A model generated the notes under the pieces. That model was not told the origin of the DNA, did no database searches, and was given only the letters and a program-made list of their open reading frames with translations. Position numbers and translations under genes: made by a program. Source: Acanthaster planci (Eukaryota; Echinodermata; Asteroidea; Valvatida; Acanthasteridae). Taken from it: a stretch of DNA of 48,261 bases. The stretch spans positions 402,497 to 450,757 of the forward strand of contig NW_019091567.1 of the NCBI RefSeq assembly GCF_001949145.1, read 5' to 3'. Positions 1-13,900 of this stretch are shown here, piece after piece (positions within the stretch are counted from its first letter, which is position 1; each line of letters opens with the position of its first letter).

Positions 1-149
1 GGGCAAGGGGACTGCATGAAAGGCATGGTTGAACAACAAAGGGATGTAAGGTGGGAAGAGATCAAAGAAAAAATACAATGGAACAAACTGGACAGGGGGT
101 TAATAATCTGAAGACAATAGAGAGTGAAAGAAAAGATTGTTAATTAGTA

Positions 150-1620
150 GTTTCCCCCTTGGATGTTCAGGCCTTGTGCGTATTTGATGTAAAGCTTCTC
201 CCTGTTAAATCAAAAAGCATCATTATGGTGCCTAAGTGATTCTATGCCCTGTAAGATTATGTCAGACATAAAATGGTTAGGAAGGTTGAAGTAGTGGCCC
301 ACAGGGGTATCTAGTCATTTGGTGTTGACCTTAGATCTGTGGCCATAGAAACACTTCTCGAGAGTGCCCTTGGTCTTTCTGACACACTAAACACTGCACA
401 CCCTGCAAGAGATAAGACATCTGACATTAGAAGAGCTACAAGTGATAGTGCCTTTGGTTCTGTGGGTGGTACCAGAGGAGTGCCCAGATTCCAGGACATG
501 GTTCTGGCAAACAACACATCTGTCCCTATGTGGGTTGCGGGGACGCCTGTAGGCCAAAAGTGGGATGTCTGGGATGGCACTGGCAAGGGGGTCTGAAGAG
601 CAGAGGATATGATGATTGTCGTCGATGATTTTGTGGAGGGGGGGAAGACGTGCCTGAAAAGTGGTGACCAAGGGAACCCTGGGGATAGTTTCTTCGGGGC
701 GGGGAGGGGAGGGTGGGCTTCTCCTTGAGTGCAAGATTTATGGGGACGGAGTGGGCCCTATTGATAGAAAGTTTGTCTGATGGTGGGAAAATTCTGAAGT
801 GAACTTAATTGTGCTGTGGAAAGAATTGATATTGTTATGAAGATGTCTAGACTGCCACTGTCCCAGATGAAAAATACATCATCAATGTATCTCCAAGATC
901 CAATGGCGACATGGTGCTGAAGCAAGCATGCCCCCTTCAGGGTTACCCATGAAGAGGCAAGCAAAGGAAGGAGCCATGCGAGTGCCCATAGCTGTGCCGT
1001 GTACCCGTAGATAGTGTTTGCCAATAAAGGAGAAATTGTTCTTGGTTGGCTACAAGTCTCATAAATATCGCTAGTGGATGGAGTTGTGTCCACTCTGAAC
1101 GAGGGTAGAGCAGCAGGCACGAATACCTTCTTCGTGGGGAATGTTAGTATTTGGTCCCATTGATGGCTGTGCTGGGAATCTGGTTCTTGATGTTTTCCAG
1201 CTTTCGTAGGAAGTCTGGCATGTTGTGGATATATGACGGGATCTGTGGAACAACGGGTTTGAGAAAAGTGTCAATGAACAATGATACGTGTTCAGTGGGC
1301 GATCCATTTCCAGAAATGATGGGCCTCCCCACATTTCCTGCCTTGTGGATCTTGGAAGTAGGTAAAACCCTAGCAGTTCTACAATCAATGGGGGATAGAA
1401 ACTTAGGAACTTTCTAAGATAGTTGGTCACGTGAACACATATCATCCAGTACCTGCTGAATCAGAATCAAGGGGGATATAGTTAGTGAAGCCTCTTTCCA
1501 TCTCAACGCACAAGTTCCTATACATAGTATGTTTGGAATCTTGATGGGCCATGTCCTGATGGAAGTTCTGAAGTGTGATTTAAAGAAAAGGAAACTTTTG
1601 GTCAAAAGTTATTATTTTGG
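150..1620 (-). mobile_element. Penelope-like retroelement fragment (RT plus GIY-YIG), decayed
   Basis: Read on the minus strand, translated pieces in several frames match, in order, the landmarks of Penelope-like elements. They are GRPIISGNGSPTEH near 1332-1290, IPHEEG near 1140-1120, the catalytic YIDD of reverse transcriptase near 878-889, DIPLLAYRRPRN near 560-530, a Cys-containing segment (CLISCRVC) near 410, and a GIY-YIG-like C-terminus with a HYFNLPNHF-type segment down to about 150. Elements of this class carry an RT followed by a GIY-YIG endonuclease. The reading frame changes at least four times and stops interrupt it, so this copy cannot encode an active protein. I saw no flanking long repeats, and the 5' end of the ORF is not recognisable beyond about 1620. 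The family assignment is good; the subfamily (Neptune-like) is only a guess. Confidence 0.8.
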
Positions 1621-4600
1621 ACGGCTTATCACTTACAGATCTATTTATTTCATTAAACTAACATGGTAATGCCTCAAAGACGATCAAATACATTCCATTT
1701 CATCCAAAAATGTATTTTTGAGTAATTCTCGGCGAATCTTTTGTTTGGCCATAATTGATTGATTTGGCAAGACCAACTCCATTGCAGAATTATTTGAAAT
1801 TTCGACTTCAGAAATTTGATTACGATTGACATTTACAAGTAAATGCTTCACAGACGAGCAAAATACATTACATTCGATGCCCAAAACTCAATTTATGCCT
1901 GATACACAAATAACATGTTTCCAAATTGATTCCTTGGGTGCACTGAATGTAACCAAAATGCTTAGTGAGTCTGCCAACTTGAGAAAAATTGGAACAAATT
2001 AGCTGTTGTAGTCAGGCTTTGACAGGTGATCCTCTGGTCAGAGCTAAAGTGCAGGCACTTGCAAAATGTGGACATCACTTTTCCACACTGTTGATCTTTT
2101 ATAAAACATTAAAACACTTCACTGTCAAATAAGTCAGTTTGCACCCTGAAGTGCAAAAAACTTTGTGGAAGGTCACAGCGCGGTCACCGAGGTAAATCTC
2201 TGATATCAAAATCCAGGGAGCGGCGACAACCATGTGCTTGGAAGTATATACAACGTATTACATTACCGGGATAGGGGCTGCGGAGCGCACACTCAATTTA
2301 GCTCGACTGCAACTGTTTTCATTTTCGGCCTAGCTTCGCTTGAGTCAATGAGTGTATGTAGTTCATATTTTTCACCTCTGACATTCTATGCAGCTTTTTG
2401 TTTCACTCATAATACACATTTCAAAACTGCCCCACTCCATAGCTGTATCAATGTTTTTATTTCAACGAAGTATAAACCAATTTCTTTCAAACTGGGACAC
2501 AAGATGGACAAAAACTGTTAGATCTTGGAAACTGATTCTGCTAAAGTCTGAACATAAAAACCCTTTTGTCTTTTTGCTTTTTTTTTAACGAAAAGTTGCC
2601 TGAAAGTTCCTACTCGCCTTTCCCTGCTCTAAACGACTCCAGAATAGCTAGCAATCACATCAAACTTACAGCACTCTTAAACGAGCGCAATCAAACATAC
2701 AATTTGCAAATCGTAATAAAGCTATCACTTTCAGTGGACTGAAAAACTTCCACTACAGCTGCAGGCCTGCAGATACAAGTTAGCAAAGAAAGATAATTTC
2801 ATGGGGGAAAGGGCGAAAACTGCAGCAAACGCTCCCACTTCACACAAGTTCCCACTGCTACATGTACAGTACCTTAAAATCAAGACTTCACTAAGAAACA
2901 TTTCAGAACTAGTCTAGATTTCCGAGCTCCTTTCACTCTGTTATCATCAGTACACAACAAAGCATCGCTAAAGAGTGCCCTGACACTATGGCATGTCTAA
3001 TTTTCACAGAGCAGACTTCCAAAACTACCAAAGCCTCATAAACCTTTGGAGATATTCACCCCATAAATCTTTCTTTTTGCTGTGTTGGTCATGTTGTTTT
3101 ACACTGGCATATCAAATACAACTAACTGTTCTGTGCCTTATTACTATTCATCATCATAACAAATATTGTTAAGAATACTGGTTAACGTTGACTCTTTGTA
3201 TCAAAAATCAAACCCAGATCAGATCAGAAATACTGCAACTTTCTCAAACTAAAGATTACATAAAATTGACTTTCACCTCCCTTTAAAATCACCATTTTAG
3301 TCAAAAACATTTAACACTAGCTACAAGTGCATCAAAAGACACAGGAAATATAAAACTAACCCTCAGGTCTTATTTTACTGATTTTTTTTTTTACTTGTCC
3401 AAGGGATATTTTATTATTGACAAACTCCCAACGAAAATTCACAGACGTGAAATACTATAGAAACTGGATCTGAGTTGTCAAGCAGAGCTTTTGGGATACT
3501 GCTTGTTAGATAATCGTGATATGAAAATGCCAAGATATTAACCACTTATCGTCAGAGTGTCTTACCCAAAAAGCTGTCGGGGATGGGTGTTTTTCACCAG
3601 CAAATTCCTCAACCTTGCAGTTGCGCTTTGACCCAACCAAGCACAACGCGCTAATATGTCAACAGCGGAAATGAAAAAAGAATTCTTAAACGAGTGTACA
3701 CATCCTCAGTTGAACAAATAAGGAAACTTATGTATTTGTACGTTAAATGGTTAAAGGCTGTATGTATTTGGTGGTGAAAAATCCTTGACAGAGCTCATAT
3801 ACTGGCCATAAAAGTCCTTTTTGGTGGACAGCACATCTTACGGATTGTGAAAAAAATTACCATTAGGTACTGTAGGCCCTACTTCCAACATTAATTCTAA
3901 AAAAAACCGAACGGCTCCAACAGTTTCCCAGAGTGGTGAGCATTGGGAAGATAAAAACTCAAGCAGAAGCACAATGTGTGGAAAATTTCCTAATAAAAAT
4001 AAAGAATGCATATATTTTAAACAGCTGCCAAACCGTAACAACTGAAGGTCACAATACGCATTCCGACAGATATCATATCCTTGATCTCTGTGCTGTGACA
4101 TCTATAGCATCATGGGAAAAGGCGATGCTACACCCCTAGGGCCTGAAAGTACTGAGCATTACAGCCATCATTCCATTACTACCCTATGGTTAAAAAAAAG
4201 CTGTGGATTTTTTTCTTTGACTTGGCCCAGTAGAAAAGCATGTTAATCGCAGCCGTTTGGAGGGCTCTCAGTTTCCAATATTTACATCCGGGACGTTCCA
4301 AGGAGTACCAGAGTCAATGGTACTGCAGAACAGTCTGTGCTGACTTGGGCAGAAATGTAACAAACGGTTGCCAGCCATGGTCAGATATGATAAATAATGC
4401 TGACCGATAATCAACTCTCAGGACAAGTATACAACAGACAGCAACAACAGCCCGTCAGCCGGTTTTGAGGGTAAGGTACATGTACATACCTCCCAAAAAA
4501 CATATCTGGGCATATGTATGATGCTGCGATGACGACCACTTTTAGAGACGGCAATATTTTTGCTTCTCTAATTTGTGGAAGTTTTGAAATGACGTAAGCA

Positions 4601-4957
4601 CTATCCTGAGCACAAATGGCTCGTCGGTCTAGCATTTTAACTCTCGTTTCTTCGGCTTGAGATAAATGAGAATATTCACGTATTCTCCTGGATGGAAACC
4701 AGTCTATCGTAGGTCAATCCCCTGGCGGAAAGTGGGGGTAAAGTGGATTGCCCGAGGACAAAACACATGGCCACAAACTAGATTTGAAACCCTTGACCCT
4801 ATCATCGCGAGTAAAAAACTTTAATCTGATGATGGTGAGACAAAGAAAGCAAACCTCGATCGTAACACCGTCAGACTGAGCCCATGGATTTGATTGGGTT
4901 GAGTTAGGGGGTACCTGTGTATACAAAGTCTATGTACATCGTCGACTTGACCGTTCA
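1621..4957. other. Intergenic / DNAJC8 3' flank, no gene seen
   Basis: This stretch lies downstream of the DNAJC8 stop codon and is A/T rich, without conserved-looking exons on either strand. A minus-strand AATAAA at 3410-3415 could end a long DNAJC8 3' UTR, but other weaker candidates exist and I cannot choose between them. The 66-codon minus-strand frame at 1684-1884 resembles nothing I know and was not called. Confidence 0.5.
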
Positions 4958-7900
4958 TCATCTCTGCTCCAGCTTGGGTTTGGGAGGCTTGAAGGCCATC
5001 CTGTTCTTTGTCTTGGCCTTCTTCTTCTTGCCTCCCTGGGTGAAGTCGCGCCAGCTCTCCACGCGATCATCACGACTTTTCTGCAAGAGAGAATCACTGA
5101 TCTTACACCCAACATGCTATCAGTCTGGGCTGTCAAATTTCAGGCAAGTTAAAATAAAACTTTTAGACATCTATGTTAAAATCACATTGGTGATTCAGTC
5201 CAGCTCTACCCCTTCAGCATCTAGTCTTGATCCGTACATGCGCAGTTAAACAGGATTTTCTCCAACATAATCTCAAGATATATATCTCACTGTTTATGAA
5301 GCACAAGGAATTTTCAATGGTATTGAATGATAAATCTAAAAAGCTCACTTTTTGCCCGATATTCTACCCAGATTAAAGAAAAGAGCCATTGTTACAGCCA
5401 CATGAACCACCTGCTGACGCTTTTATTCCTCCATGAGATTGTCGCAAACACTTACATTATTTTGGGCCCCAAAAAAATGCCAACTTTTCTTTTTTAAAAT
5501 GACAAGATACCACGACTGTAGTCCTTTACAATGCTGGACCTTACAAGAACTGACCCTTGATGGTCATTAGTTCAAGACTGAGTAACATATCTTACCATAT
5601 CCTTGCTTGTTTTAAACTCAGACAGTGTCGTGGAGCGAAACTTACTACAACACCCAGCCCTGGCTCGAGGCTGCTTGAAGGCTTCGCACGCCCATCCTCA
5701 TGGAATAGTTTCATTGTTCGTGTGTATATAACACTCGATGAGGATCACTTAAATGTGTGGGCAAGTATAAACGTGAATACAGAATTCATCCGAACGTGCT
5801 CTAACGTCCTCTGTGTTACGACACAGGAAATCCCTGTGTATTTACGGGTAAACTGGGATGAAGTGGTTAACCAGGCATTCCTTTGATGCTTCAGTCCAGC
5901 CAACCCCCCCCCCCATTTTCTGCCCCTTTACGTACCTCCCATTCTTTCTCCCATTCCTTCTGCTTCTTGGCCTTCTCCTCGGCGGCAATCTCCTCCTCTC
6001 GTTCCCGTTTCCTCAGCACCGCATCTCGCTCAGCCAGCTCCCGCCGCCGAATCTCGTAGTCGGCAAAGAGCTTGACTGTCGTCTTGTACAACGTCTCTTT
6101 GAACTGTCAACAAAGACCGGCCAAGACAGGTTTCATTGTGCAACCGAGTCTCAGACATTTTGGCCAACAGAACTGTTGAGAATAGAAATTCCTTTGCTTA
6201 ACCAAAAAACGGCTACCATCTTATAATTCACGCCACGTATAGGGCATACCACTGGTTCCGAGCAGATTTCTACTCGACACAAAAATTTTCCAAGCAGTAT
6301 AATAATCCCCCCCCCGACCAGTCCCATGAAATTCGCCTCCAATATTGAAAATGAGATCAGGTTTCAACACCAATAATTTTTCTCTCACACACAGATCTAT
6401 TTCCTGCAGTATTTTAAGTATTCTCAGGGGGCCCAGAAGAAAATATCCGAGGCAGACTTTGGCACAACCTGGTGCTGGAAATAAAGCCAAAACTTTCCCC
6501 ATAAGCCACTAGCAAAGAACCACTAACCGCTGTAAATAATACATTGTACTTTAGAATTGAGCCCTTTTGTTGCATCACATGACAAAGGGTAAGCTTGACA
6601 GTAGTTAGACAATGAGAAGTCCGGTACCAACACACTGTTTACAACGGATGTGAATGGCTTAAGGACACCAGTCCAATCTGGAGCTGCTGGTTGCTCAGAC
6701 AAAGCTCACTATGCATCATGTGAAACAGAAACAACACCGAGTCTGAGAAATACCACTACAGGTGATTCACAATAGTGCGCCTCCAAGAGTTTGCAACGCA
6801 TTGGCCAATCACAACGCCCGAAATCTGTCAACCCTTCCCAAACACGCATTGGGTCAACAGATTTCGTGAACTGTGATTGGCCAACGCGCTGCAAACTCTT
6901 GGCGACGCACAAATGTGAAACCCTCCTATGGGGAGAATGCAAGTATTTAAAGAAACCCCACAGAATGGCAATTATTTACATAAAAGTCACGATTGGCTCA
7001 AGGGAACTTTGACATTGTTTGAAAGATAAAAATCTCAAGCCTTCTGGGCAGAAAAGAAGCATTTGGCCACTCTCTAGACCCTCTGTGCATTGACTACAGG
7101 ACGAGAAATACAATTACCTGCCTTTAACCCTAACACTCCTCAGTCCTCCAACAGGTGAAGGATTGAGGAGGGTTAGGGTTAATGGGGAGGGCAATCTCAC
7201 CCACCTTTTCGGGGTCATCTTCGTCAATCTCCGTAGATAGTCCTTCCTTCTTCCTCTTCTTTCTCTTCTCCTCTAGCTGCCAAGGGAAAAAAAACATGAA
7301 CCTCCGATAACCCTCCTGCAGGTGTGGCATTGCGTTAGATGCATCGGGGCATGTTTAAATTATACCCAGCGTGGGTGGTCCTTTGTTTTTTATGACAACA
7401 AGATACGAGGAAAAACTCCATTTTTGTTGTTTGCAAACTCTCTTTTAAGCAGGATTTTTGTAGATGCTTTCCTTGACTGTTCAATTTGTGGCAAATAACC
7501 GCAAGCCAAAAAATGCCTCTAAAACTGGTTTTCAGTCAGGCCAGGTCTAAACAATCTGCATGTTTCGGACCTGTTTTGTTCTTGGGTCTACAAACACAAC
7601 AAAGTGGGCACACTGTTTCCTTACAGGCTCTTCTGGCGACCAGATTAACGAGTCATTACTGTGGTGACAACGACCTCCATGTAGGTGATACATGCGCATC
7701 AAATTTGACCAATAGGGTGTTGCGATTTGACAACACAATCTGCAGTTAAGAACACATGTTTGATATCGGTGCAATAAAGGTAACTTCTTCTGTACTATGC
7801 TGGATGCTCCTTGAATGCTGACTTACAATGTACGGGTTATACAGTTCCCCAAACAGAGGCAAGTCTTGGCATAGGATTCACACTAGGTTCCGACCAAAAT

Positions 7901-10900
7901 AAAGTTATCACTTGGGACTTAACTGCTTTATAACCTTACTACAGACACAAATGCAGCTGAAAACAAAATGTGCTTAGAAACCCAAGATTTCCAAATCAAA
8001 CAGCTTGGGCTACAGGAAAGCACTAGACTTTTTAGAATTGTTCAATTGTTTGACTCCCAGGCTTAACAGATGTTTCAATCCTAGCGTTGATATTCAGGAC
8101 CAAGTGAACGTCGAGTGTTGGACTGCAAACTTCCAAAGTGAAGACTGCGTTAGTGCCACAACTATTTAAAGTGAACAATTTCAGATCAACGTTCCAAACT
8201 GCGGGATGCTCACCAAGAACTCGTTCTTCTCTTTGGCTTCTTGGATGATGGCCAATATACTCTTCCTCTTTTCCTCGTCTTCAATGTCCTTCATGGCATT
8301 ACTCAGAACTACAGGAGAGTCACAAGGAGCAAGAATTTTGTCATGGAAGTTGCATGGGTGAGGCAAGAAAAGGACTCATTATAGACCAGGGTTCATACAC
8401 CCTTGTGAAAAAAAATGCCAGGACTTTTCCAGGTCAAAAGTTTGAATTTTCCAGGACTTAATACCTGGAAAATCCCGGAAGTTTATACCCATCCTGGAAA
8501 GTCCTGGACAATGCTTAATTTTGAAAAGAAGTCCTGACAGACTGTTGTCACTCTCTTGAAGACAAACAGAGCATACTGTTCGGAACGTTGAGTGTTCCCC
8601 GTCAGTTTTTCCCAGAACCAAACACTCATAAAAGAGATATTTTCTTCTACATGGTGCAACCGCAAGCCTAACCTAATTTATCAAGATGCTGTCATGTTTG
8701 TCTTGTTCCCTGTGGACCCATTGGCAATAGTAATACAACTTTTCACACTGATAAAAGGGAACAGGCTATTTTTCCTTCCAGTCTCGGTTTGGTTTCATTG
8801 CTTTTAATGATAGAAAATCAAAATGGTTGCCCCATGAGGTCTATTAATGGTCGAATACCATACTACAATCTCGAATTGCTTCAGAGATTTCCTCGGTTGA
8901 TGGCCTTTTGTTAATTCTCTTCCTGATCAAAGAAAAATGTTACTAGCAACAAGTAACAGTTTATTTAGTTTCCTTGCCAAGATTATGCAAATCGACATCT
9001 AATTTTGAGAAAAGCAACATAACTATTTGCACAAAAATAAAATGGTGTTAAACAATTTTACAAAGGGCAATACGAAGACCAAGGGACATAATTTGTTTTA
9101 AGGAGTGATTTAATAAACCCCTACAAAACAAGCTCTGGGCAGATTAATTGTAAAATAACTTCTCTTCAATACTAATGAACTTCATGAACATATATACACA
9201 AAGAAAACAAACAGTAACACAAAGTTATGGTCAGATATTGGACTTTTTTTTAATCTCATTCTGAAAAAGTCAATGTGCTACGTAGATGTAACTCAAACTA
9301 AATGAAAGACATGCAAAAGCGAAGCCAAGAATCTTGTGGACAATTAGATAAATCCGTTTCCCAAATTGCATTACACACTGTACAATCTACAGAGCATTCT
9401 AAGATCAAGAAGTGTAACAGTCCTCACACTGACATCATGTATCTTTGCACTGGCAGATGATGATGCCTGGGCACGTTTTGTGTCAAACTGCAAACCTCTC
9501 AACAAGGGCATGTGATAACGTGTATGCTTAAAGCCTGACAAGGAAAACCATTTCCAGATTAAAACATGACACCTGAATCGTGCACTTACTCTCAAAGGCT
9601 TTCTGTGCCCGTTCCCTGTCGTCCACATTTTTGTCGGGATGTACCAAAATAGATAACTGCAAATGAGGAAATACGGCAAAACATGTTGACAATGGCAACA
9701 CACTTGCTGCCAACACAGGCAGCAGATTATGCCCACAATCATGACAATCAGGAACTTCCTCCAAAAAAAATCTCGTCTGATTTTTCTTGGCAGGAAGAGG
9801 TGATTTAGGCCACAAAGTGTCATGCATGTACATAATTCCCTGACACGGGCAAAAACCATGAAAAAAGCAAAGGTTTTTAAGAACCATACATCTAACCCCT
9901 TTTCAAGAGTCCCCTGGTTCTTCAAAGAACCGGACGACATCAAATCATCAAAGCTTATCACTCATGCCTTTGGAAGCAACTTTAAGAAATCACAATTGTT
10001 GAATCCAATCTGGAGGAAATACTGGAGTCATTTACGTACCCTCCTGAACTTTTTTCTGATTTCTTCCGGAGGCATTTCTGGTGGTACTTGTATGACCTGT
10101 GACAAAAGAAAGCAAGGATTGAGGTTGCTTAAATTAAAGGACTCGGCTACAGCACAGCGATAAAACCATACGTGTAGATACTGGTTTCATGTCACATAAG
10201 AACTAGTAACTGCTGTCAAGTCTTCTCTTTTTTCACAGGCCAAGTAAAAAAATACATGTAGTTTCTCGTTTGGGCCAATAAAGGGGAAAACATCGAGCCC
10301 TTTAAAAGATAGTGGTTTCCCCAAATGGTGGAGAGATTTTCTTGACTCCTTTTGTTGGAGCTATTTCTAAAGAAACTTTCGACCAATCTAACAAGTAAAA
10401 ACTATAGAGCTCTACACAATTTGCTAAAAACAGATGAAACGTCAGAACACACAACCACTGGTTGGTGAAAACTTTGACAGTGACGTAGCACCAACAAATG
10501 TTTGTATAGTGACTAGGTTTGTTGGTATTTTGTTTACCTCAAAAGGGTTGAGATTGAAGTATGTACTGCCGGGACGGAGAAGTCGGTCAATTTGTTGCTT
10601 TGGGGTCAGTACTGCATCTCGTTTCTCAATTGCCTTCACCTGTGAACAAATGATCAGTGCATGCAGATTTGACGGCATTTTGGAAAGTTTGAAGAGACTA
10701 AAGACAGGGTTACACAAAACCATACATGTACCTTGCTACGATTCCTTGGATATGATCTTACAAGTGGTGTTTAGCGCTTGAAAATTCTAAGGTATAGAGG
10801 CAAAGAAATCAACCTAAGACTTCAAAAAAATTCCACTGGAGATATCAAGGCATTGTAAGTCCTGAAAAGTACAGCACACTGCCATGACAACAAACACCGC

Positions 10901-13900
10901 TGTTATCATGGCTTGGCTTCGCGAAACAGGCCTTTTCAGCATCTGGTCCCCGATGCTGGAACTCCTCACCACGTAACATCCACAACATCAGTTCCTTTGA
11001 CAAATTTAGGGATAAACTGAAAACTCAACTGTTCTCCTCACATTAGCTCATGGTAACTTGTTTTCTGGAGTTGTCCTTGCCGTGAATTGTAACTTGCAAA
11101 AATGCGCGTTATAAGACTTACTATTATTGTTATTATTACTACACAGAGATTGACAGCTGGCACATGAGATGGTTGTGTGGTTACCAGTTCCCGTGTGTAT
11201 AGCACACCAGCATTACGGCATGCATAGGTAGTGAAGTGTGCCCCAACAAAGCTACTAGTATAAACGCACGTGTACAGATACATCTTGTTCGATCGCCACT
11301 TAAAAGGTGGCAGATTTAGCCAAATTTGTCAGATTTTGCCAATTTTTATCATATCCCGCTTAGGTCAAAGGTACATGTAAGTTGGAGAGTACAGGCAATG
11401 TATTCAGTTAGTCTTGTACAGCGAATGAACGTTCTGTTACATAAAAAAAAGTCCAGGTGGGAATGCGCGGTAGCTTGACACGAGGGAATGTTGCAGCGAG
11501 GAGAAAGTCCAATGGGAACATGGCTTTTGTGACACATTTTGCTTGTTTTGATCATATTCAGCATGTACCATCTCGGTACAAGTGGGCTGCATCAAAAACA
11601 GCAGTGCATCAAATGACAGCTACACCAACACTTGTTGTGGACCTCCCTCGTGCTTGTTACAGCAGTGTTGTACTGTGTGACTCAACATACATGCAACTTT
11701 GTCTCTGGTCAGTTCTTCGAATGACCAATCTATAGTACCCAGTGCTGTAGACCTTTTTCAACCATCTGACTGGATTGCGCTAAATGTAAACAATACATGT
11801 CGACTGCCTTGGCCAAGGTGATCACACATATTCCTATGGGCAGCTTCAACATACAAGCGCACATGCGAATGCTGCATGCTTGACTAGTTTATCTTGAATA
11901 AGTAGATCACCATCACAACGTTATGCACTCATCACCATCACAACACATCAGAGGTCCAGCACAATTGTGACATCACAGGAAAAAGGTCTATAGTATCAAA
12001 TTAATTTCCTTCAACATCTTTCCAAAAGTTCTTGAGGACAGGTGCCTGTATAGTTACATATTCAGTTACTAGCAGAACCAGCAAAGGATCATCAATTAAA
12101 CCATCAGTGGTTGTGTTGCCCCATAAGAAGTACGAAATCAAAATCTACATCAGGGCAGGCAGTATTAAAACTAATTAACACAAATTAAATCTAACTCTCC
12201 TCATAATTGAAGGGACAGTGAGGCCTACATTGTCCAAAATGTAGGCTTTACACTTGTCCCCAACATTTTTGCTCTGCCTGTCTACGCCTACGGCACTCGG
12301 TAACTCGCCACCTGTTAGGTTAATCATGTCATTCATTGTTAGCACGTACATGTACACACGTTCAACAGGATGTAATGCTAAAGACAAAGTACAAAGTACA
12401 AAGGCCAACTGATATGACTGATCTCTGACATGTCAAAGAGCCCGTCTGTTTCATGCTCGTACGAAAGTGCAAACTCTGAGGAATACACCGGTGTAAGTAA
12501 AATTGTCGAGTCATTCTCCAGTTGTTTGGGGTACGAGTTGACCGGGGACACGGTACAAGTTGACTTGGTACAAGTTGACCAGGGTACGAGTTAACTTGGT
12601 TACGAGCTTANNNNNNNNNNNNNNNNNNNNNNNNNNNNNNNNNNNNNNNNNNNNNNNNNNNNNNNNNNNNNNNNNNNNNNNNNNNNNNNNNNNNNNNNNN
12701 NNNNNNNNNNNNNNNNNNNNNNNNNNNNNNNNNNNNNNNNNNNNNNNNNNNNNNNNNNNNNNNNNNNNNNNNNNNNNNNNNNNNNNNNNNNNNNNNNNNN
12801 NNNNNNNNNNNNNNNNNNNNNNNNNNNNNNNNNNNNNNNNNNNNNNNNNNNNNNNNNNNNNNNNNNNNNNNNNNNNNNNNNNNNNNNNNNNNNNNNNNNN
12901 NNNNNNNNNNNNNNNNNNNNNNNNNNNNNNNNNNNNNNNNNNNNNNNNNNNNNNNNNNNNNNNNNNNNNNNNNNNNNNNNNNNNNNNNNNNNNNNNNNNN
13001 NCCCAAAATCAAACCATGACGTTAGGCCTAAGGAGTCATCCATTTTTGTCATTTTCATGAGAGTATGAAACGTACGCTGGGAAGGAGAGATTAAATTGGT
13101 TGCATACGCTTTTAGAAACATGTTAAAAATGACGATTGTCATAGACCAGTCAACTATCACCCAAACTATTGCGTGTGTGCAGAGAGTGCGCAGGACTCTG
13201 ATGCATCATTCATACAAGTTTGGGCAATGGCTATTTCTTAACCACTCAACGATTTTAGCTGGTGTCATAAAGGAAAAGTACATACACAAGTACCAGGCAA
13301 AATTCACTAACGTTGAAGTCACAGCCACATGTGAAACAGTCTTCGAGCGCCCCCAAAGATCCGCTACGCCGTGCATGCTATGACGTTTGATATCCAGACA
13401 CAAGTGTATTTTAAAGTTTATTTGTATACGCTTTTTCCCTTCTGTGGAAAGGTGCCCTGCTTAGTGCACAGCGTGCATTAATACTTGCAAGTTTGTACAT
13501 GTACGTAACGATGCAAAAAAATCAAATTTGTAGGCCTAACTGTATACTTTTTACCACATTTTATAAGCTTTTGTGAAGAGAACAACTCAAATCAAAGGTT
13601 CTTGGACACAACACAAAACACACTTTTATTAAAGTTAAAGTACCTATCCTTCAGGCAATTTGTCCTTAATTATTACTTGCCCCGAACTGAAAGAGGAATT
13701 TGTCCCGGGCAATAGGAAAACCGCAAATGTCGAGGCCTGTCATGGACATTCTAGTTCATGCCTACAGTACATGTACATCATAACAACAGTTTTGGTGAAA
13801 GGCAAATTTTAGCGACAATAGTTCTGGTGGAAAATAAAGGAAAAAATCACAACGGCTACATGCAGGCGAGACAAACCCAAAAATCACTCCCTGGATGATG

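Noticed and set aside
1684-1884. 66-codon minus-strand frame starting MGIECNVFC
   Set aside because: No recognisable family, no splice context and no nearby partner; length is within chance.
9371-9961. 196-codon minus-strand frame
   Set aside because: Mostly intron. Although it overlaps DNAJC8 exon 4, the coding part there (LSILVHPDKN) is in a different frame.
12560-13160. Open frames of 134-186 codons spanning the Ns
   Set aside because: They are open only because N positions are not stops; no real coding sequence supports them.
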